DNA of 64,000 nt from Thermodesulfovibrio sp. (GCA_013824615.1 PNOC01000009.1:21598-85597); one strand, 5' to 3'; numbered from the stretch's first letter, positions 25,584 through 34,329 are shown. Notes: a model not told the origin generated them from the letters alone. Translations and numbers: made by a program.

Positions 25584-27932
25584 ATGACTGTTTTTCTCCC
25601 CTTTCTCTGCGGGATCCTCCTCTTCTATCTCTTTGCCTGGTTCCCTGCCTCAACCGTAGTTGTATTTCTCACCGCCTCTATTGCAGCAGCTTACAGGAGA
25701 AGGTTTCTCCTCCTGCTGTTTATAATCCTCGGCATCGGCTATGCCTTTTTCCGCTTTTCTCCGGAACAGGAAGCTGCCACTCTCTGGAACAGGGAACTGC
25801 GGCTTACCGGACGCTTCATCCCCGGAAAAGAGACTTCTGCCTCAGGCCGGGACATGAGGACCTTCAGGCCTGACTCAATTATTGACGAGGAGTCGGGCGA
25901 GGAACTTGAGGCGCCTGACCGTGAAACAATCACCTTGTTTGATGACTTCGATCCTGACTATGACAGCCAGTATGAAATCCTGCTGAGGACCGGAAAAGAC
26001 CGTTCAAAGATGAACCCGGGCGGCAGTCAGCTGATCAGGCCCTATGGCACCCTGCTCTCAGCAGACCAGACCGGAGAGCCGCCCTTCACCGTCTCTGCAC
26101 GCTTCGATGCCTATCGGGACAGACTGAACCGCTATCTACTGAACAGCTTCAGTCCTGACTCTGCGAGCCTGATCATATCCATAACCACCGGAAAGACAGA
26201 ATACCTGAGTGACGGGCTGAAGAATGCCTTCAACGCAACCGGCCTGACCCATATCCTGAGCATATCCGGCTCGCATTTCGGGCTTTTTTCAGTCCTGCTC
26301 TTTGGCATATTCACCTTCCTGATAAAAAGACTTCCGTATGCAGCCCTTGTGAGGCTGACTGTTTATACCACCCCGTCGGAAGTGGCAGCAGTCCTGACAA
26401 TCCCGTTCATGCTCTTCTATCTCGGCCTCTCAGGAGGCAGCCCGCCGGCAGTCAGATCGTTCGTCATGATAGCCCTGTTCCTGGCCGGACTGCTCATCGG
26501 CAGAAAAGGGGCCTGGCTGAACTCACTCTGCTTTGCCGGCTTTCTGCTTGCACTCTGGGACCCGGCGGTCATCCTGCAGCTTTCGTTTCAGTTGTCGTTC
26601 CTGGCGGTCCTCTTCATCGGCTATTATGCAGAGCAGCGAAAACAGGACAGCACTCCTGAGGAAACACCTCCAGAAGGCAGCAAAGTCCTCAGGTTTCTAA
26701 AATATTCACTTATGCTGGCACTGGTGGTGACACTTGGGACAGCCCCGCTTGTGGCCTACCATTTCCATTACGCATCCCTCATCTCTCCGGTCGCGAATCT
26801 TGTTGCTTCGCCGCTCATCGGCTCGATCCTCGTAGCACTGGCCCTTCTTTCGTCCTTCTCCTTCCTGCTGACCGGCGTCTATCTGCTGAAGCCCCTGGTC
26901 GGAATTACAGCAGACTGGTCTATAAAACTCGTCCGCTTATTGGCTGAGATTCCCCATGCCGACATCAGCATCCCTGCCTTTCCCCCGGTGCTCTTTATAT
27001 TCCTTTATGCCGGTCTTGTCCTGTATCTTTTTTTTGATAAAAAAAGGGTTTTGCTTCTGACCTCTATTCTTCCCTTTGTTGTATATGCAGTCTTCACCTT
27101 CTTTTCAAAAGACGCCATACGTATCACATTCCTCGATGCGGGCCAGGGCGATTCAGCGGTTCTGCAGCTGCCGGACAAAAAAACGCTGGTCATCGACACC
27201 GGCAGAAGCGGCTGGGAAACAGCAGCCTTCCTGAAATACCTGGGGATCAGAGAAATTACCGCGCTCGCTTTAACACATACGCATCCGGACCACTGCGGGG
27301 GGAGGGATTATATCAGGGAAAGATTTAGGATAAAAGAAACCTGGGAAAGCGGCCCCGCAGTGGATGAAGAAATATCTGCAGAATCTGCGGCCTCAGGCCA
27401 CCGAAGTCTGGAGCGGGGAGACATCATCACGGGCAGGGGATATGAAATAGCTCTGCTGCATCCGTATAAAGAATTCTATACCCTTGACGGCAATGACTTC
27501 GTGGCTGAAAATAATGCCTCACTGGTCCTGAAGATAAAGGGGGAAAAGCATTCCTTCCTGCTGGCCGGTGATATCGAGGAAGAAGCGGAAGAGAACCTGA
27601 CCCACCTGGGAAACTGGTTAAAAAGTGATGTCATCAAGATACCACACCACGGCGGCAGGACCTCTGCCAATCCGCAATTCCTTGCCGCAGTCTCACCGTC
27701 CATAGCCGTCATCTCCGTCGGCAGAGAAAACACCTTCGGACACCCCAGCCCGGAGATGCTCGAACAATTACAGAACATACGGGTGCTCCGCACCGACCTC
27801 GACGGGGCCATAAAAATTACCGAAACCGCAGCCGGGCTTCAGGTAAAGACGTATAAAGATTATGCCTTTGAAAGGGCTGATTCACTTCCGAAGGAATGGG
27901 AGAATATCAGGAGGCTTTTTGAGACGTGGTAG
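25584..27932 (+). CDS. comEC: ComEC/Rec2 DNA-uptake channel protein
   Basis: A 782-residue integral membrane protein that carries single-stranded DNA across the inner membrane in natural transformation. It has an N-terminal DUF4131 region with soluble OB-like part (about 60-190), the Competence domain of many helices (about 190-500) and a C-terminal metallo-beta-lactamase-like domain (about 515-760) with THTHPDHCGG and HHGGRTS. All domains are present at normal length, so the gene looks intact. It follows glmM by 12 bases. No comEA or pilus genes are in view. Confidence 0.92.
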   Translation: MTVFLPFLCGILLFYLFAWFPASTVVVFLTASIAAAYRRRFLLLLFIILGIGYAFFRFSPEQEAATLWNRELRLTGRFIPGKETSASGRDMRTFRPDSIIDEESGEELEAPDRETITLFDDFDPDYDSQYEILLRTGKDRSKMNPGGSQLIRPYGTLLSADQTGEPPFTVSARFDAYRDRLNRYLLNSFSPDSASLIISITTGKTEYLSDGLKNAFNATGLTHILSISGSHFGLFSVLLFGIFTFLIKRLPYAALVRLTVYTTPSEVAAVLTIPFMLFYLGLSGGSPPAVRSFVMIALFLAGLLIGRKGAWLNSLCFAGFLLALWDPAVILQLSFQLSFLAVLFIGYYAEQRKQDSTPEETPPEGSKVLRFLKYSLMLALVVTLGTAPLVAYHFHYASLISPVANLVASPLIGSILVALALLSSFSFLLTGVYLLKPLVGITADWSIKLVRLLAEIPHADISIPAFPPVLFIFLYAGLVLYLFFDKKRVLLLTSILPFVVYAVFTFFSKDAIRITFLDAGQGDSAVLQLPDKKTLVIDTGRSGWETAAFLKYLGIREITALALTHTHPDHCGGRDYIRERFRIKETWESGPAVDEEISAESAASGHRSLERGDIITGRGYEIALLHPYKEFYTLDGNDFVAENNASLVLKIKGEKHSFLLAGDIEEEAEENLTHLGNWLKSDVIKIPHHGGRTSANPQFLAAVSPSIAVISVGRENTFGHPSPEMLEQLQNIRVLRTDLDGAIKITETAAGLQVKTYKDYAFERADSLPKEWENIRRLFETW

Positions 27933-27948
27933 ACAGGGGAGTAAACTT

Positions 27949-27997
27949 TCTGCAGATGGGGCGGGAAGGAACAGTGCCATTCTACCCCATCTGCAGA
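27949..27997. terminator. 13-bp hairpin between convergent comEC and S74-protein genes
   Basis: TCTGCAGATGGGG (27949-27961) is exactly complementary to 27985-27997 with a 23-base loop. It sits between two converging stop codons, consistent with a bidirectional terminator, though T-runs are poor on both sides. Confidence 0.6.
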
Positions 27998-28007
27998 CAA
28001 TAGCTGA

Positions 28008-28793
28008 CTACTTTGCCGCTAGGGTTTTGCCAGAACTTTCAAGCACGGTAACACGGCTCAGGACATCCCTGACAGCATCTTTCAAAGCTTGAATCTCGGT
28101 CTCCTTTTCCTTAAGCTCTTTTTGCTGACCCTGAATTCTTGTCTGTTGCTCCTTCATGGCCTCCACCAGCACAGGAATTACCTTCTCATAAGAAACCGCT
28201 TTATATCCCCTGCTGTCAGTCTGGACTATCTCAGGCAGCACCTTTTCAACATTCTGGCCAATAAATCCAATCTGTTTATCTCTGGTGAATCCTCTACCGG
28301 CAAATTCATCAGTCCTCCAGTCATAGCTTACACCGTTTAATCTCATTATCTTCTCAAGCGCTGCGTCCAGAGGCTGAATATTTTTCTTGTAGCGTTCATC
28401 AGAAATAGCAATGACGGGCGTAGCCACGATGAGCGCTCCATTAACGGTCAGCTCACGAGTAGAGAAATCGCCGTCAATAAGCGGAAAGGGAGTGTTCTCA
28501 TTGGTAATATAGAGCTTGTTAGAAACACTTGCACCAAAACCTGCCAGAAAACCAATAAAGATATTGCCGCTGCCAGTTACTGCCCCCTCACCGGCCCCGG
28601 AGCCGATAAACGTGTTCGCATTTCCAGGGTTGGCGTTCCCGGCAAAAGCTCCTATATAGGTGGTGTCGTTGAAACTTCCCCCGGTTCCGGCGCCGCCCCC
28701 CAGGAAAGTGTTAGAGGCACCCGCAGCATACCCTGCTGCTGAAACCAGATACAACAGTGTAACCGCAAAGCATACAATATTCTTCCTGAACAT
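28008..28793 (-). CDS. Exported protein with C-terminal S74-type intramolecular chaperone domain
   Basis: A 261-residue protein starting at the ATG 28793, which follows AAGGGTGG and begins a signal peptide (ending GYAAG); a longer GTG-started frame is less likely. The central part has Gly/Ala-rich repeats (FLGGGAG, YIGAFAG, FIGSGAG, FIGFLAG) resembling trimeric adhesin or fibre heads. The C-terminus is an endosialidase-type (peptidase S74) domain with SDERYKKNI, where the Ser of SDER is the expected self-cleavage residue, then a coiled coil. The domain usually trimerises a fibre and is cut off. Here the fibre part is very short. Confidence 0.82.
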   Translation of the reverse strand: MFRKNIVCFAVTLLYLVSAAGYAAGASNTFLGGGAGTGGSFNDTTYIGAFAGNANPGNANTFIGSGAGEGAVTGSGNIFIGFLAGFGASVSNKLYITNENTPFPLIDGDFSTRELTVNGALIVATPVIAISDERYKKNIQPLDAALEKIMRLNGVSYDWRTDEFAGRGFTRDKQIGFIGQNVEKVLPEIVQTDSRGYKAVSYEKVIPVLVEAMKEQQTRIQGQQKELKEKETEIQALKDAVRDVLSRVTVLESSGKTLAAK

Positions 28794-28902
28794 AATATCC
28801 ACCCTTCTGTTTTGTAGTCTCGGACTGTGGAACACAGCCTCCTTCGTACGATGTATAGTATCACGAACAGGCTCGGGGAATCGTTGGAGGCGATGGATAG
28901 TT

Positions 28903-29052
28903 CCTGTAATATGCGTTGCAATCTAATCCTCAGCTCCATCGAAACCATCATGGACGGCAATCAGTTCAATGAGCTCGTCAGGGAGGTATCCCTAGCGATG
29001 AATTGGACACAAGATATACCTTCAGCCGAGGCCGCCGGGCAACAAAGGTCTC
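28903..29052 (-). pseudogene. Truncated duplicate of the yaiI (DUF188) gene
   Basis: About 150 bases align with 30165-30322 inside the intact yaiI gene, for example the shared run around 28960-28985 and 30229-30250 (ATCAGTTCAATGAG) and GCCGCCGGGCAACA near both ends. The copy carries many substitutions and indels and has no matching 3' part of the gene. It is a decayed partial duplicate. Confidence 0.75.
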
Positions 29053-29070
29053 GCTAATATTTCGGCAGCT

Positions 29071-29163
29071 TCATGTCGCCAACGCAAGTGTCACTTTCCT
29101 GCCGGTACGAGCCTCAAGAGATGTACGCATCTCCAGGCTGAACTTTTCCCGCTTTCCTACCTC
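29071..29163 (-). pseudogene. C-terminal remnant of an XRE-type regulator
   Basis: Read on the minus strand, the frame gives GKREKFSLEMRTSLEAR followed by TGRKVTLALAT and a stop at 29071-29073. This matches the end of small helix-turn-helix antitoxin-like proteins whose preceding part ends RVSDLVRGK. That preceding part is missing because the vapC end directly abuts it. A sister copy with the opposite half is at 30389-30545. Confidence 0.6.
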
Positions 29164-29539
29164 AGAAATCCAGAAGCAGTTTTTTATCAGGATAATGTGC
29201 GCGGTTGCGTGTTGCGATTTTATAGCCACGGGCGCTTGCTGTCGCAGCGATAAGGCAGTCGATCGGCGTCAGCGTACTCCCCTTTTTTCTGCTGTGGCGG
29301 TAGAGGGCTCCGGCCTCACGGGCAATATCGACAGAAACGTCTTCACGTATGCAGGCGTCAATGAATGCTTCTGTCCGCTGCTGCTCGTTGTCCCTCATGC
29401 CGGCATACAGCTCATAAACAGAAAGGATACTCAGGCAGGCTTTATCCTCTGCCCATAGCGGTACGATAAGATCGCGGGCATATGCGATCCCCCGCAGGTA
29501 ATCAATGGCAACGTCAGTATCAATGAGGACGGACTGCAT
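29162..29539 (-). CDS. vapC: VapC-type PIN-domain toxin ribonuclease
   Basis: A 125-residue PIN-domain protein with the acidic active-site set visible as D7 (LIDTDV), E43 (SVYELYAG) and D94 (TPIDCLIAATA). VapC toxins cleave tRNA or rRNA in a Mg-dependent way. The ATG lies inside the vapB gene (20-base overlap), the usual toxin-antitoxin arrangement. The stop codon abuts an XRE remnant. Confidence 0.9.
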   Translation of the reverse strand: MQSVLIDTDVAIDYLRGIAYARDLIVPLWAEDKACLSILSVYELYAGMRDNEQQRTEAFIDACIREDVSVDIAREAGALYRHSRKKGSTLTPIDCLIAATASARGYKIATRNRAHYPDKKLLLDF

Positions 29540-29756
29540 TACGCCGACTGTCCTTCTTTCTCATGTCATTAACAATAGCTGTACTGTCCTCTTCCCTTTT
29601 CTGCCATGTCCCGAAACTCTCCATAGCCTTTTCCACTTTCCTGCTTCGCAGATAGTCCCTGAGCGCTTCAGCGACTACAGAACTGAAATTGCCGGTAAGT
29701 TTCTTTGCTTCATGGTAAACATCGTCCGGAAGTGTCACGGATGTCTTGACCGTCAT
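29520..29756 (-). CDS. vapB: VapB-type ribbon-helix-helix antitoxin
   Basis: A 78-residue protein with an N-terminal ribbon-helix-helix DNA-binding region (KTSVTLPDDVYHEAKKL) and a C-terminal charged tail that would wrap VapC. A good AGGAGG precedes the ATG. A near-perfect inverted repeat just upstream (29771-29794) is a probable autoregulatory operator. Confidence 0.88.
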   Translation of the reverse strand: MTVKTSVTLPDDVYHEAKKLTGNFSSVVAEALRDYLRSRKVEKAMESFGTWQKREEDSTAIVNDMRKKDSRRNAVRPH

Positions 29757-29770
29757 AGTATCCTCCTGAT

Positions 29771-29794
29771 ATATCCTACTTATTAGTAGTATAT
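29771..29794 (-). promoter_or_regulatory. Probable VapB operator
   Basis: Inverted repeat ATATcCTACT-tatt-AGTAGtATAT with a single mismatched pair (29775/29790). It overlaps a TATACT box on the minus strand and lies 15 bases before the vapB ATG, where ribbon-helix-helix antitoxins usually bind. Confidence 0.6.
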
Positions 29795-29908
29795 TTTAGC
29801 ATGTATCAAGACGCAAGAGAATATTAAGCAGTACTAGGGAATGGCCACTTTCAGGAAATGCAGTTTATACATAATGCGTTTCGGGCGCTGGAGCTACTTT
29901 CAGGCAGA

Positions 29909-30364
29909 TTATCGCTTGCCCCGCATGATAGCGTGAATGAGCTCGTCTAATCGCTGCAAAAAGCGGGAGCGGTCTTTTGGTTCAAAGGGCGGCGGGCCGC
30001 CGGTTATGGTGCCCATGTCGCGCAGAAAGGCGGTAAACTCGCGGTTTGCCAGGGCCTCACCGATGGAGTCCTCACTGAAGATCCGTCCCTTGGGGTCGAG
30101 TACCCGGGCGCCCTTTTTCAGGCAGCGTGCTGCAAGAGGAATGTCTGCAGTAACCGCTATGTCGGTTTCCGTGATATGCGCTGCGATCCAGTCATCAGCA
30201 GCATCGAAACCATCCTTCACGATAATCAGTTCAATGAGTTCGTCGGGAGGTATCCTTAAGGGCGAATTGGAAACAAGATAGACCTTCAACTGATGCCGCC
30301 GGGCAACACTGAAGACCTCGTTCTTCACCGGACAGGCGTCTGCGTCTATGTATAGTTTGATCAC
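29909..30364 (-). CDS. yaiI: YaiI/YqxD family protein (UPF0178, DUF188)
   Basis: A 151-residue protein with the family's N-terminal YIDADACPVKNE motif, TADIPLAARCL and the C-terminal GGPPPFEPKDRSRFLQ-LDEL block. It has a PIN-like fold and unknown function. It starts with GTG at 30364, preceded by AAGGGAA. A decayed partial duplicate is at 28903-29052, suggesting a local duplication around the vapBC locus. Confidence 0.92.
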   Translation of the reverse strand: MIKLYIDADACPVKNEVFSVARRHQLKVYLVSNSPLRIPPDELIELIIVKDGFDAADDWIAAHITETDIAVTADIPLAARCLKKGARVLDPKGRIFSEDSIGEALANREFTAFLRDMGTITGGPPPFEPKDRSRFLQRLDELIHAIMRGKR

Positions 30365-30388
30365 AGAGATTCCCTTCTTTGCATACAG

Positions 30389-30545
30389 CTATATCATTTT
30401 GTCTGGATCGGGATTATTATGCGCCAGTATCTCCAGGCTGAACTTCTCTCACTTTCCGCGCACAAGATCTGAAACGCGGGATTGAGTAACGCCGAACCGC
30501 TGCAGAAGGAATGGAATAGAAACCTTTTCGGGAATGCAAGTGGCT
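30389..30545 (-). pseudogene. XRE-type regulator remnant with internal stop
   Basis: The minus-strand frame reads LLQRFGVTQSRVSDLVRGK, then TGA (30449-30451), then EKFSLEILAH before a stop at 30389-30391. The first part is a helix-turn-helix recognition region. The intact family reads RGKREKFSLE, so TGA replaces an arginine codon (CGA to TGA). The N-terminal part is missing where it meets the cytochrome stop. It lies just upstream of yaiI, mirroring the order of the decayed copies at 29.1 kb. Confidence 0.6.
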
Positions 30546-31451
30546 ATCTTATCGTATGACAGCCGGTGCAGATCGTCGCGGCGGGAAGTCTCAGCAGTTT
30601 AGGTTCTCCGGCCCCGGTCATCGCACGGTCCTCTCGCATCACTTCTTTCTGATGGGGATTATGGCAGGTGGAACAGGTTATCCTTCCCCGGGGTAGAAGA
30701 GGAAATTTAACGTGCATACTCTTTTCATTGCGGTCCATCTCATCAAGCACCCTTTTGGTCGGTTTTGCCAGAAAGTGCTCAATAAAAAAACCTCCGGGCA
30801 TCGGCGGATGGCAGCGCCAGCAGATAAAAGCAATATCAGCCCTGAACCGCACATCACTCCTGCGGTGTATCTCGGGATCCGGAACCGTCTTATGGCAATG
30901 GAGGCATACAGACTTGCCGCTAATCTGAACCTGCTTTCCTTCTTTATCGATCATTTTATGAAGATTGGTATCTGCATACTTTTCCCGGGAATGACATTCA
31001 AAACATAAGCGCCGTCTGTCCCGGAGATTGGGTGGCATGTCCAGAGGGTACCCTCCCCTGAGAAACTTCGGAGTCTCGGTGTATCCAGGCCCGGCGTGGG
31101 GATCGTGACAGGTAAGACACCTTATTTTGCCCTCAAAGAGATGGAACTGAGAGCCCGGCGTCACGAACACATTGGGTTCAGGGACAAAGTCCACCGGATG
31201 GTGGTTCACATTATAACTCGGATGGCATTTAGTGTAAGGCATTGCGCAGAAGGGTCGGTCCCCTGAGTGAACAGCTCATCGCCTTTTTCGGGACGTACCG
31301 AATTATGGCAGACATCACAGGCCTTGTGTTTATCAGGAACCCTGCCCGCCGCCTCTTCCTTCAACTTCAGACTTACATTCTGAGGAATACATGCAGAAAA
31401 AAGCACCCAGACCATAAGGAGAAAAACTCTGAGTTCCCATCTGTTTTGCAT
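30544..31451 (-). pseudogene. Multihaem c-type cytochrome lipoprotein, split by a frameshift inside a haem motif
   Basis: Two frames together make one cytochrome. The first (31451 to 31206) has a lipoprotein signal (LFSAC), one haem motif CDVCH, and runs to DPSAQC. The second (31242 to 30544) starts mid-gene at YTKCHPSYNVNHHPVDF and has six CXXCH motifs (CLTCH, CFECH, CLHCH, CWRCH, CSTCH, CTGCH). At about 31235-31250 the reading TGC-CTTAC-ACT-AAA-TGC-CAT would become CTKCH if the five bases CTTAC (or equivalently ACACT) were removed. So the ancestral protein probably had eight haems and a 5-base insertion broke the second one. Either a recent pseudogene, a sequencing error, or translation re-initiates at the ATG at 31242. 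Electron-transfer role inferred from the motifs. Confidence 0.75.
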
Positions 31452-31457
31452 GATTTT

Positions 31458-31487
31458 ATAATCGCACTACTGCGAAGTAATTGTCAA
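31458..31487 (-). promoter_or_regulatory. Promoter of the octahaem-type cytochrome gene
   Basis: On the minus strand a consensus TTGACA (31482-31487), an 18-base spacer and GATTAT (31458-31463). The predicted start falls on or next to the ATG at 31451 and there is no Shine-Dalgarno, so the message is probably leaderless. Confidence 0.5.
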
Positions 31488-31554
31488 CTTGACATTCCGT
31501 TTTGAGGCTAGCCTGGTTCCGGGTCAAAAGTCAGTTTGTAGTGGGAACGCGCGA

Positions 31555-32526
31555 TTATCTATTGAGGACTTTTGCGGCGTCTTTGGCGAAGTAGGTGAGG
31601 ATCAGGTCGGCGCCGGCGCGTTTGATCGAGGTGAGGATTTCCATCATGGCCCGCTCTTCATCGATCCAGCCGAGTTTGGCTGCGGCCTTGACCATCGAGT
31701 ATTCACCGCTGACGTTGTAGGCGGCCACCGGCAGGGCGCAATGCTCGCGGATATCGGAAATAATATCAAGGTATGACAGGGCCGGCTTTACCATGACGAT
31801 ATCAGCCCCCTCGTCAATGTCGAGCATCACTTCCTTCAGCGCCTCGCGCCGGTTGGCCGGGTCCATCTGGTACGACCGGCGGTCGCCGAACTCAGGCGTT
31901 GACTCTGCTGCCTCGCGGAACGGGCCGTAAAAAGCCGAGGCATATTTTGCTGCATAGCTCATGATCGGGATCTCGGGAAAGCCTGACTCATCCAGTGCCA
32001 GTCGGATTGACTCGACCCGGCCATCCATCATGTCCGACGGAGCCACCATATCAGCACCGGCCTCGGCATGGGATACTGCCTCGCGCGCAAGCAGTTCAAG
32101 GGTGGGGTCATTCTTTACATCACCGTCAGCAATGACTCCGCAGTGGCCGTGGCTCGTGTATTCGCACATGCAGACGTCGGTAATAACATAGAGTCCCGGA
32201 ACTTTGTCCTTGATCGCCCTGACCGCCTTCTGGACTACACCATGCGGGTCGAAGGCTCCGGAGCCGATCTCGTCTTTATGCTCGGGGATACCAAAGAGTA
32301 TGACCGACGGGATGCCGAGGTTGTGGACTTCTTTGGCATGTTTGACAATGCGGTCAACAGACTCCTGGTAACAGCCGGGCATCGAGGAGATCTCCTTGCG
32401 GACATTACGGCCAAAGGTCGCAAAAAGAGGGTAGATAAAATCATTGGCGGAGAGTGAGGTCTCCCTCACCATCCGCCTGATTGTCTCACTGCTCCTCAGT
32501 CTCCGGGGTCTGCTGAACGGAAACAT
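31555..32526 (-). CDS. hemB: Delta-aminolevulinic acid dehydratase (porphobilinogen synthase)
   Basis: A 323-residue enzyme condensing two 5-aminolevulinates to porphobilinogen in haem, sirohaem and cobamide synthesis. The zinc-site cysteines are present ([14 protein letters not shown]), and the two Schiff-base lysines are in [15 protein letters not shown] and [10 protein letters not shown]. Normal length. It lies 9 bases after the HesB-like gene on the same strand, so the pair is probably one operon. Confidence 0.97.
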   Translation of the reverse strand: MFPFSRPRRLRSSETIRRMVRETSLSANDFIYPLFATFGRNVRKEISSMPGCYQESVDRIVKHAKEVHNLGIPSVILFGIPEHKDEIGSGAFDPHGVVQKAVRAIKDKVPGLYVITDVCMCEYTSHGHCGVIADGDVKNDPTLELLAREAVSHAEAGADMVAPSDMMDGRVESIRLALDESGFPEIPIMSYAAKYASAFYGPFREAAESTPEFGDRRSYQMDPANRREALKEVMLDIDEGADIVMVKPALSYLDIISDIREHCALPVAAYNVSGEYSMVKAAAKLGWIDEERAMMEILTSIKRAGADLILTYFAKDAAKVLNR

Positions 32527-32535
32527 TGCGGAAGT

Positions 32536-32886
32536 TTAGTCGCAGGAACTGCAGCCGGAACCGCATCCGGAAGAAGCGCCGGCGCCAGAGCCGCAGGAAG
32601 GAGCTGCGCCGCCATTGATCACAAAGCCCTCACCCCGGTCGTTCGCAACATAATCTATCTCTTTGTCAGTAAGACTTGCCGAGGTCTCTGCGTTCACAAA
32701 AACCTTCAGGCCGTTCTTCTCGACTGTCTCATCGCCGTCAGCGGCCTTCTCATCAATATCCATGCCGTAGCTCGGCCCGCAGCAGCTTGAGCCCTGCACA
32801 AATATCCTGAGTCCCCAGCCTTCCTTGCCCTCTGCCTTGAGTATTTCCTTCGCCTTTTCTGCTGCACTATCAGTTATCTTTAACAT
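32536..32886 (-). CDS. HesB/IscA-like iron-sulphur carrier with cysteine-rich tail
   Basis: A 116-residue protein starting at the ATG 32886 after GGAGG; the longer frame to 32946 has no ribosome site. The core matches the A-type carrier fold (KITDSAAEKAKEIL, GLRIFVQGSSCCGPSYGMDID). The usual C-terminal CGCG motif is replaced by a Gly/Ser/Cys tail (PSCGSG-GCGSGCSSCD) with five cysteines. This could bind a cluster or another metal. Its position directly before hemB suggests a link between cluster or metal supply and haem synthesis. Confidence 0.82.
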   Translation of the reverse strand: MLKITDSAAEKAKEILKAEGKEGWGLRIFVQGSSCCGPSYGMDIDEKAADGDETVEKNGLKVFVNAETSASLTDKEIDYVANDRGEGFVINGGAAPSCGSGAGASSGCGSGCSSCD

Positions 32887-32913
32887 CGCGTAGCCTCCAT
32901 TTAAGAATTTAGT

Positions 32914-32927
32914 TTCTAATTTTAGAA
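32914..32927 (-). promoter_or_regulatory. 14-bp perfect palindrome upstream of the HesB-hemB operon
   Basis: TTCTAATTTTAGAA is a perfect palindrome 27 bases before the HesB-like ATG. On the minus strand it overlaps a possible -10 (TATTCT, 18 bases from TTGATT). It is a good candidate operator; the protein is unknown. Confidence 0.45.
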
Positions 32928-32968
32928 TACGTGAATAAATCGCCAAAAATCAACTTATGCCGCCTGCG

Positions 32969-34219
32969 TCACTTCCCGGTCAAGCCATCCATCACATTCT
33001 TCTGAACAGGCCCGTAGACCGTCACCGCAAAACCGTCTTTGGTGATAAGGCGTTCAGCCAAGGCCTGGACCTGGCGCATACTCACATGGTTGACCGCCTT
33101 GATGATATCATCCGGCGGAATATACCTGCCGAAATACATCTCCTGCCGGGCGATATTGTTCATCCTGCTGCTGGTCGACTCCAGCCCCAGTATCAGGTTG
33201 CCTTTAAGATGGTTCTTTGCCCGCTGCAGTTCTGCGTCGGTAACGCTGTCCCTGAGACCGAGCATCTCCTGTATCACCAGTTCAGCAACCTCCCGCACCT
33301 TCTTTTTGCTGACCCCGGCGTAAACGCCCCAGAGGCCGGTATCAAGGTACGATGAGGTGTATGAATAGACTGAGTACGCCAGTCCGCGCCGCTCCCTGAT
33401 CTCCTGGAAGAGGCGGGAACTCACACCTGCCCCAAGGATTGTGTTCAGGACAAAAAGCGCATACCGTTCGTCACTCACCTGGGATATGGAGGGAACGCCG
33501 ATGCAGAGGTGTGCCTCTGCCATCTCCTTCGATACCACCCGCACGTCCTTATTGAAGACCGGCTTCGGGCCTGTCTTCGCTTCAGTCCCGTGGCGCAGCC
33601 CTCCGAACTTTTTATTCAGCAGAACAAGCATTTCGTCCGCAGAAAAGTTCCCTGCACAGGAAATGACAATGTCCTTCGTCCCATAGTAATGCCGTATGTG
33701 ATCAACAATGCTCTCCCGGGTAAACGAGGCGATCGTGTCCCGCCTGCCGAGTATCGGCTGGCCAAGGCCTTCGTCGCCCCAGACGGTCTTGTTAAAGAGG
33801 TCATGGACGTAGTCGTCCGGCGTATCTTCCACCATCTTGATCTCTTCCTTGATGATCTTCTTCTCTTTTTCGATCTCGTCTTCCGGGAATATGGAATGCA
33901 CAAAGATATCAGACAGCAGGTCAAGCCCGCTTTCGATATGCTCGTCGAGGACCTTGATATAGAAAGCAGTGTTCTCGCGCGAGGTGAAGGCGTTAAGGTC
34001 ACCGCCAATCGAGTCGATCTCGATGGCTATGTCCTTGGTCCCCCGCTTTTTGGTGCCCTTGAAAAACATATGCTCGAGAAAGTGCGAGATGCCGTTCTCT
34101 TCAGTCTTCTCATGACGTGAGCCGACCTTCACCCAGACGCCGACCGCAACCGAGCGGACGGTCTTGAAGGATTCCATAACAACCGGGATGCCATTTTCGA
34201 GGTCTGCTTTTGTAAACAT
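32969..34219 (-). CDS. M16-family zinc peptidase (processing-peptidase-like)
   Basis: A 416-residue single-unit M16B peptidase. The inverted zinc motif HFLEHMFFKG is near residue 43 and the third ligand glutamate sits in a stretch such as VHSIFPEDEIEKEKKIIKEEI near 120. The C-terminal half has the R/Y substrate-positioning pattern (SSRLFQEIRERRGLAYSVYSY). Single-chain M16B enzymes act as homodimers on small peptides and unfolded segments. It follows pnp as often seen, but a strong terminator (34271-34300) separates them. AGGGGG precedes the ATG. Confidence 0.92.
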   Translation of the reverse strand: MFTKADLENGIPVVMESFKTVRSVAVGVWVKVGSRHEKTEENGISHFLEHMFFKGTKKRGTKDIAIEIDSIGGDLNAFTSRENTAFYIKVLDEHIESGLDLLSDIFVHSIFPEDEIEKEKKIIKEEIKMVEDTPDDYVHDLFNKTVWGDEGLGQPILGRRDTIASFTRESIVDHIRHYYGTKDIVISCAGNFSADEMLVLLNKKFGGLRHGTEAKTGPKPVFNKDVRVVSKEMAEAHLCIGVPSISQVSDERYALFVLNTILGAGVSSRLFQEIRERRGLAYSVYSYTSSYLDTGLWGVYAGVSKKKVREVAELVIQEMLGLRDSVTDAELQRAKNHLKGNLILGLESTSSRMNNIARQEMYFGRYIPPDDIIKAVNHVSMRQVQALAERLITKDGFAVTVYGPVQKNVMDGLTGK

Positions 34220-34270
34220 TCTTTTCCCCCTGGATTCTATCGGTAGCAGCGTGCTTCTGATAAAAAATAA

Positions 34271-34300
34271 AAAAGAGGGGATGCTGCCATCCCCTCTTTT
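34271..34300. terminator. Strong terminator downstream of pnp
   Basis: AAAAGAGGGGATG (34271-34283), loop CTGC, then the exact complement to 34300. T-runs follow on the minus strand (into 34261-34270) and A/T flanks both sides, so it ends the rpsO-pnp transcript before the M16 gene. Confidence 0.9.
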
Positions 34301-34329
34301 GTTGAGCTGTTACGGTGAGGTCAGGCTTT

